This document shows, piece by piece, positions 62,521 to 64,000 of a DNA stretch of 64,000 bases. The stretch spans positions 1-64,000 of the forward strand of contig CAKPCH010000005.1 in the NCBI GenBank assembly GCA_934141535.1, in the 5' to 3' direction. Position 1 is the stretch's first letter. Every line of letters starts with the position of its first letter. The notes beneath the pieces were generated by a model. That model saw only the letters and a list, made by a program, of their open reading frames with translations. It did not search any database and was not told where the DNA came from. The DNA is from an uncultured Bacilli bacterium (GTDB lineage: Bacteria; Bacillota_I; Bacilli_A; RF39; UBA660). The translations under genes and the position numbers were made by a program.

Positions 62521-63720
62521 ATGGGATACAAAAGAAAAAATACAACATTAATACTTATAATTACTTTAGTAAGTGTATTAGGATTAAGTATAGGTTTTGC
62601 AGCTTTTTCTAGTTCATTAACAGTAAAAAGTAATGCGACTATCACACCAGATTCAGGAAATTTTAAAGTAGTATTCTCATCAAAAAGTGATAGCTTATCT
62701 ACAACAGGTGTAAGTGTAACAAAGACTGGGAATGCTCAAGCAGAGACACCAACAATAGATAATAGTGGCAATCCAACAATTAAAAATCTAAGTGCATCAT
62801 TTACTGCTCCAGGCGAAAAGATAGAATATACATTTTATGCAAGAAATGCGGGAAGTTATGATGCATATTTAAGTAGTGTAGTATTTAACAATATTAATGA
62901 TAAGTCAGTATTTAAAGAATGTGTAGCAAGTAGTGGAACAACTGCATCAATGGTAGAAGAAGCATGTAAAGGAATAAAAGTAACAACAACAGTATTAAGT
63001 ACAGCATATACAGATACAACATTAAATATAACTGGACATAAATTAAACAAGAATGCTAGTGAGTTAGTAAAAGTAACAATAGAATATACAAGTGGCTCAA
63101 GTGTAGCAGATGGTCCATTTACAATAAATTTTGGTAGTATTTATTTGACATATGGTTCAACAGAACTTACTGGATATCCTATACTTCCAATGACAAGTGA
63201 TGGAATTTATACAGATGGTTCTGAAATAACTTATGCATATGCAAATCAAATATTGAATGGTACTTCAGTAATTACTTCATATCAAGAAACTTTACCTACT
63301 AGTGTAGCTTTAAGATTCATTAGTGTTGCTAAAGTAACAGGTGCTACATATATAACTGAAACTTTAGAACTTGATTATAGTAATGTAAAAGTAAATATAA
63401 ATGGTACAAATTATAAGGTTCATATGATTGGTACATTAGTAACAAACAAAGCAGAAAATAAAGATTTAATGTATTTTTCTAGTCAAGATACGCCTGCTGG
63501 TGCAGATGTAAAGGATTCACAAGCAATAAAAATTTTGGGTGCTTATTCTGATGGAATAGTATTTACTGCTAAAATATCTTCAGTTCCGCAAAAAGCATAT
63601 GATAGAGAAATACTTGCTAGAAGTTATATAGGATATTATGATCAAAATAACGAAGTTAAATATCTATATTCAGATATAACTTCAACAACAGTAAATACAA
63701 TAAATGAATCTTTAAAATAA
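62521..63720 (+). CDS. Secreted TasA/camelysin-like protein sharing the pilin's C-terminal domain
   Basis: A 399-residue exported protein. Signal peptide at about residues 8-30 (TLILIITLVSVLGLSIGFAAF), followed by SSSLTVKSNATITPDSGNFKVVF, a start typical of TasA/camelysin-type beta-sandwich proteins. Residues about 35-215 are beta-rich with a possible disulfide (KECVASSG and EEACKGI). From about 262 the domain LRFISVAKVTGATYITE, YKVHMIGTLVTNKAENKDLMYF, GIVFTAKISSVPQKAYDREI and ARSYIGYYDQNNEVKYLYSD matches the pilin-like protein's C-terminus. No sortase motif or membrane anchor at the C-terminus. GGAGAA stands 12 bases upstream of the ATG. Confidence 0.83.
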   Translation: MGYKRKNTTLILIITLVSVLGLSIGFAAFSSSLTVKSNATITPDSGNFKVVFSSKSDSLSTTGVSVTKTGNAQAETPTIDNSGNPTIKNLSASFTAPGEKIEYTFYARNAGSYDAYLSSVVFNNINDKSVFKECVASSGTTASMVEEACKGIKVTTTVLSTAYTDTTLNITGHKLNKNASELVKVTIEYTSGSSVADGPFTINFGSIYLTYGSTELTGYPILPMTSDGIYTDGSEITYAYANQILNGTSVITSYQETLPTSVALRFISVAKVTGATYITETLELDYSNVKVNINGTNYKVHMIGTLVTNKAENKDLMYFSSQDTPAGADVKDSQAIKILGAYSDGIVFTAKISSVPQKAYDREILARSYIGYYDQNNEVKYLYSDITSTTVNTINESLK

Positions 63721-63724
63721 AAAT

Positions 63725-63741
63725 AGAGTTTACTCTTTTTT
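63725..63741 (+). terminator. Weak intrinsic terminator
   Basis: AGAGT (63725-63729) pairs with ACTCT (63732-63736) around two bases, followed by T residues. The stem is short. Confidence 0.4.
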
Positions 63742-63793
63742 TATATGTATTTAAAAATTTTGAAAAATATATTATAATAAAATAGGTGGTAAC

Positions 63794-64000
63794 ATGAAAG
63801 GTAAATTAATAGTAATAGAAGGAACTGATTGTTCAGGTAAAGAAACACAAACAAAAATGTTAGTAGAAAAATTACAAAAAGAAAATATTAAATGTGAAAG
63901 ATTTAGCTTTCCTAATTATGATAGTCCAACAGGTAAAATAGTAGGAGGACCATATTTAGGTAAAAGCTATATTTGCGATTGTTGGTTTGATGAGGGTGCA
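63794..64000 (+). CDS. tmk: Thymidylate kinase (partial, 5' end)
   Basis: Phosphorylates dTMP to dTDP. The first 69 residues are present: MKGKLIVIEGTDCSGKETQT holds the P-loop (EGTDCSGKETQ, a variant of EGxDGxGKTTQ), then ERFSFPNYDSPTGKIVGGPYLG. Cys in the P-loop in place of Gly, and KE instead of KT, also occur in dTMP kinase-like proteins of related gut bacteria (from memory). AGGTGGT precedes the ATG; TATAAT at 63773-63778. The gene runs out of the window. Confidence 0.88.
   Translation, partial: MKGKLIVIEGTDCSGKETQTKMLVEKLQKENIKCERFSFPNYDSPTGKIVGGPYLGKSYICDCWFDEGA

Overview
The window is about 64 kb of very AT-rich chromosome from a low-GC Gram-positive bacterium (Bacillota). Supporting evidence is PolC alongside DnaE, SepF and DivIVA, an S-box riboswitch before metK, a T-box before ileS, AGGAGG or GGTGAT ribosome sites, and sigma-A type promoters. 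TGA is used as a stop (end of tsaB) and TGG codes Trp, so the code is the standard bacterial one. Cell-wall genes (class B PBP, RodA-type SEDS protein, polysaccharide deacetylase) exclude a wall-less mollicute. The small gene complement and strong AT bias fit an uncultured gut-type Bacilli lineage; this is inference and species is not assignable.

Layout. 1-300: 3' end of 23S rRNA and a 5S gene. 1.1-3.6 kb: tRNA t6A operon tsaE-tsaB-rimI-tsaD. 3.6-5.1 kb: infC-rpmI-rplT with an autoregulatory-type leader and an AUC start for infC. 5.1-9.2 kb: Fic-family protein, small membrane protein, SAM riboswitch-metK, orphan adenine methylase and a small HTH protein. 9.2-12.9 kb: TetR regulator facing a deleted efflux operon, then a heavy-metal P-type ATPase. 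12.9-16.6 kb: large two-HTH regulator divergent from a zinc-ribbon membrane protein and a zinc-ribbon PrsW-type intramembrane protease. 16.7-21.3 kb: an NMT1-type ABC importer whose binding protein is separated from its permease/ATPase by a collagen-like protein and a glycosyltransferase.

21.3-30.8 kb: pcrA, nfo, a class B PBP, rpmG, efp, a pseudopilin and a long coiled-coil protein. 30.9-43.8 kb: polC, clpP, a TGS-nucleoside kinase, gap, ruvAB, a deacetylase lipoprotein, a degenerate J-domain membrane protein and rpmB. 43.9-50.6 kb: two small membrane proteins, dnaE, and a stretch with a GNAT protein and an adenylating enzyme whose codon use looks different. 50.7-53.3 kb: hybrid histidine kinase and a Ser/His/Thr repeat protein. 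53.4-57.7 kb: sepF, divIVA, T-box, ileS. 57.8-64 kb: zinc-ribbon membrane protein, RodA-like protein, cysteine-less EIIB-like membrane protein, a KinB-like kinase behind two Spo0A-box sequences, a pilin-like protein and a secreted TasA-like protein sharing one C-terminal domain, and the start of tmk.

The most promising undescribed material is the pilin/TasA-like pair (61.6-63.7 kb), the regulator/zinc-ribbon/PrsW cassette (12.9-16.6 kb), the collagen-like protein with its glycosyltransferase (18.2-20.2 kb), and the hybrid kinase with its repeat protein (50.7-53.3 kb). No tRNA genes, CRISPR array, intact insertion sequence or prophage were seen.
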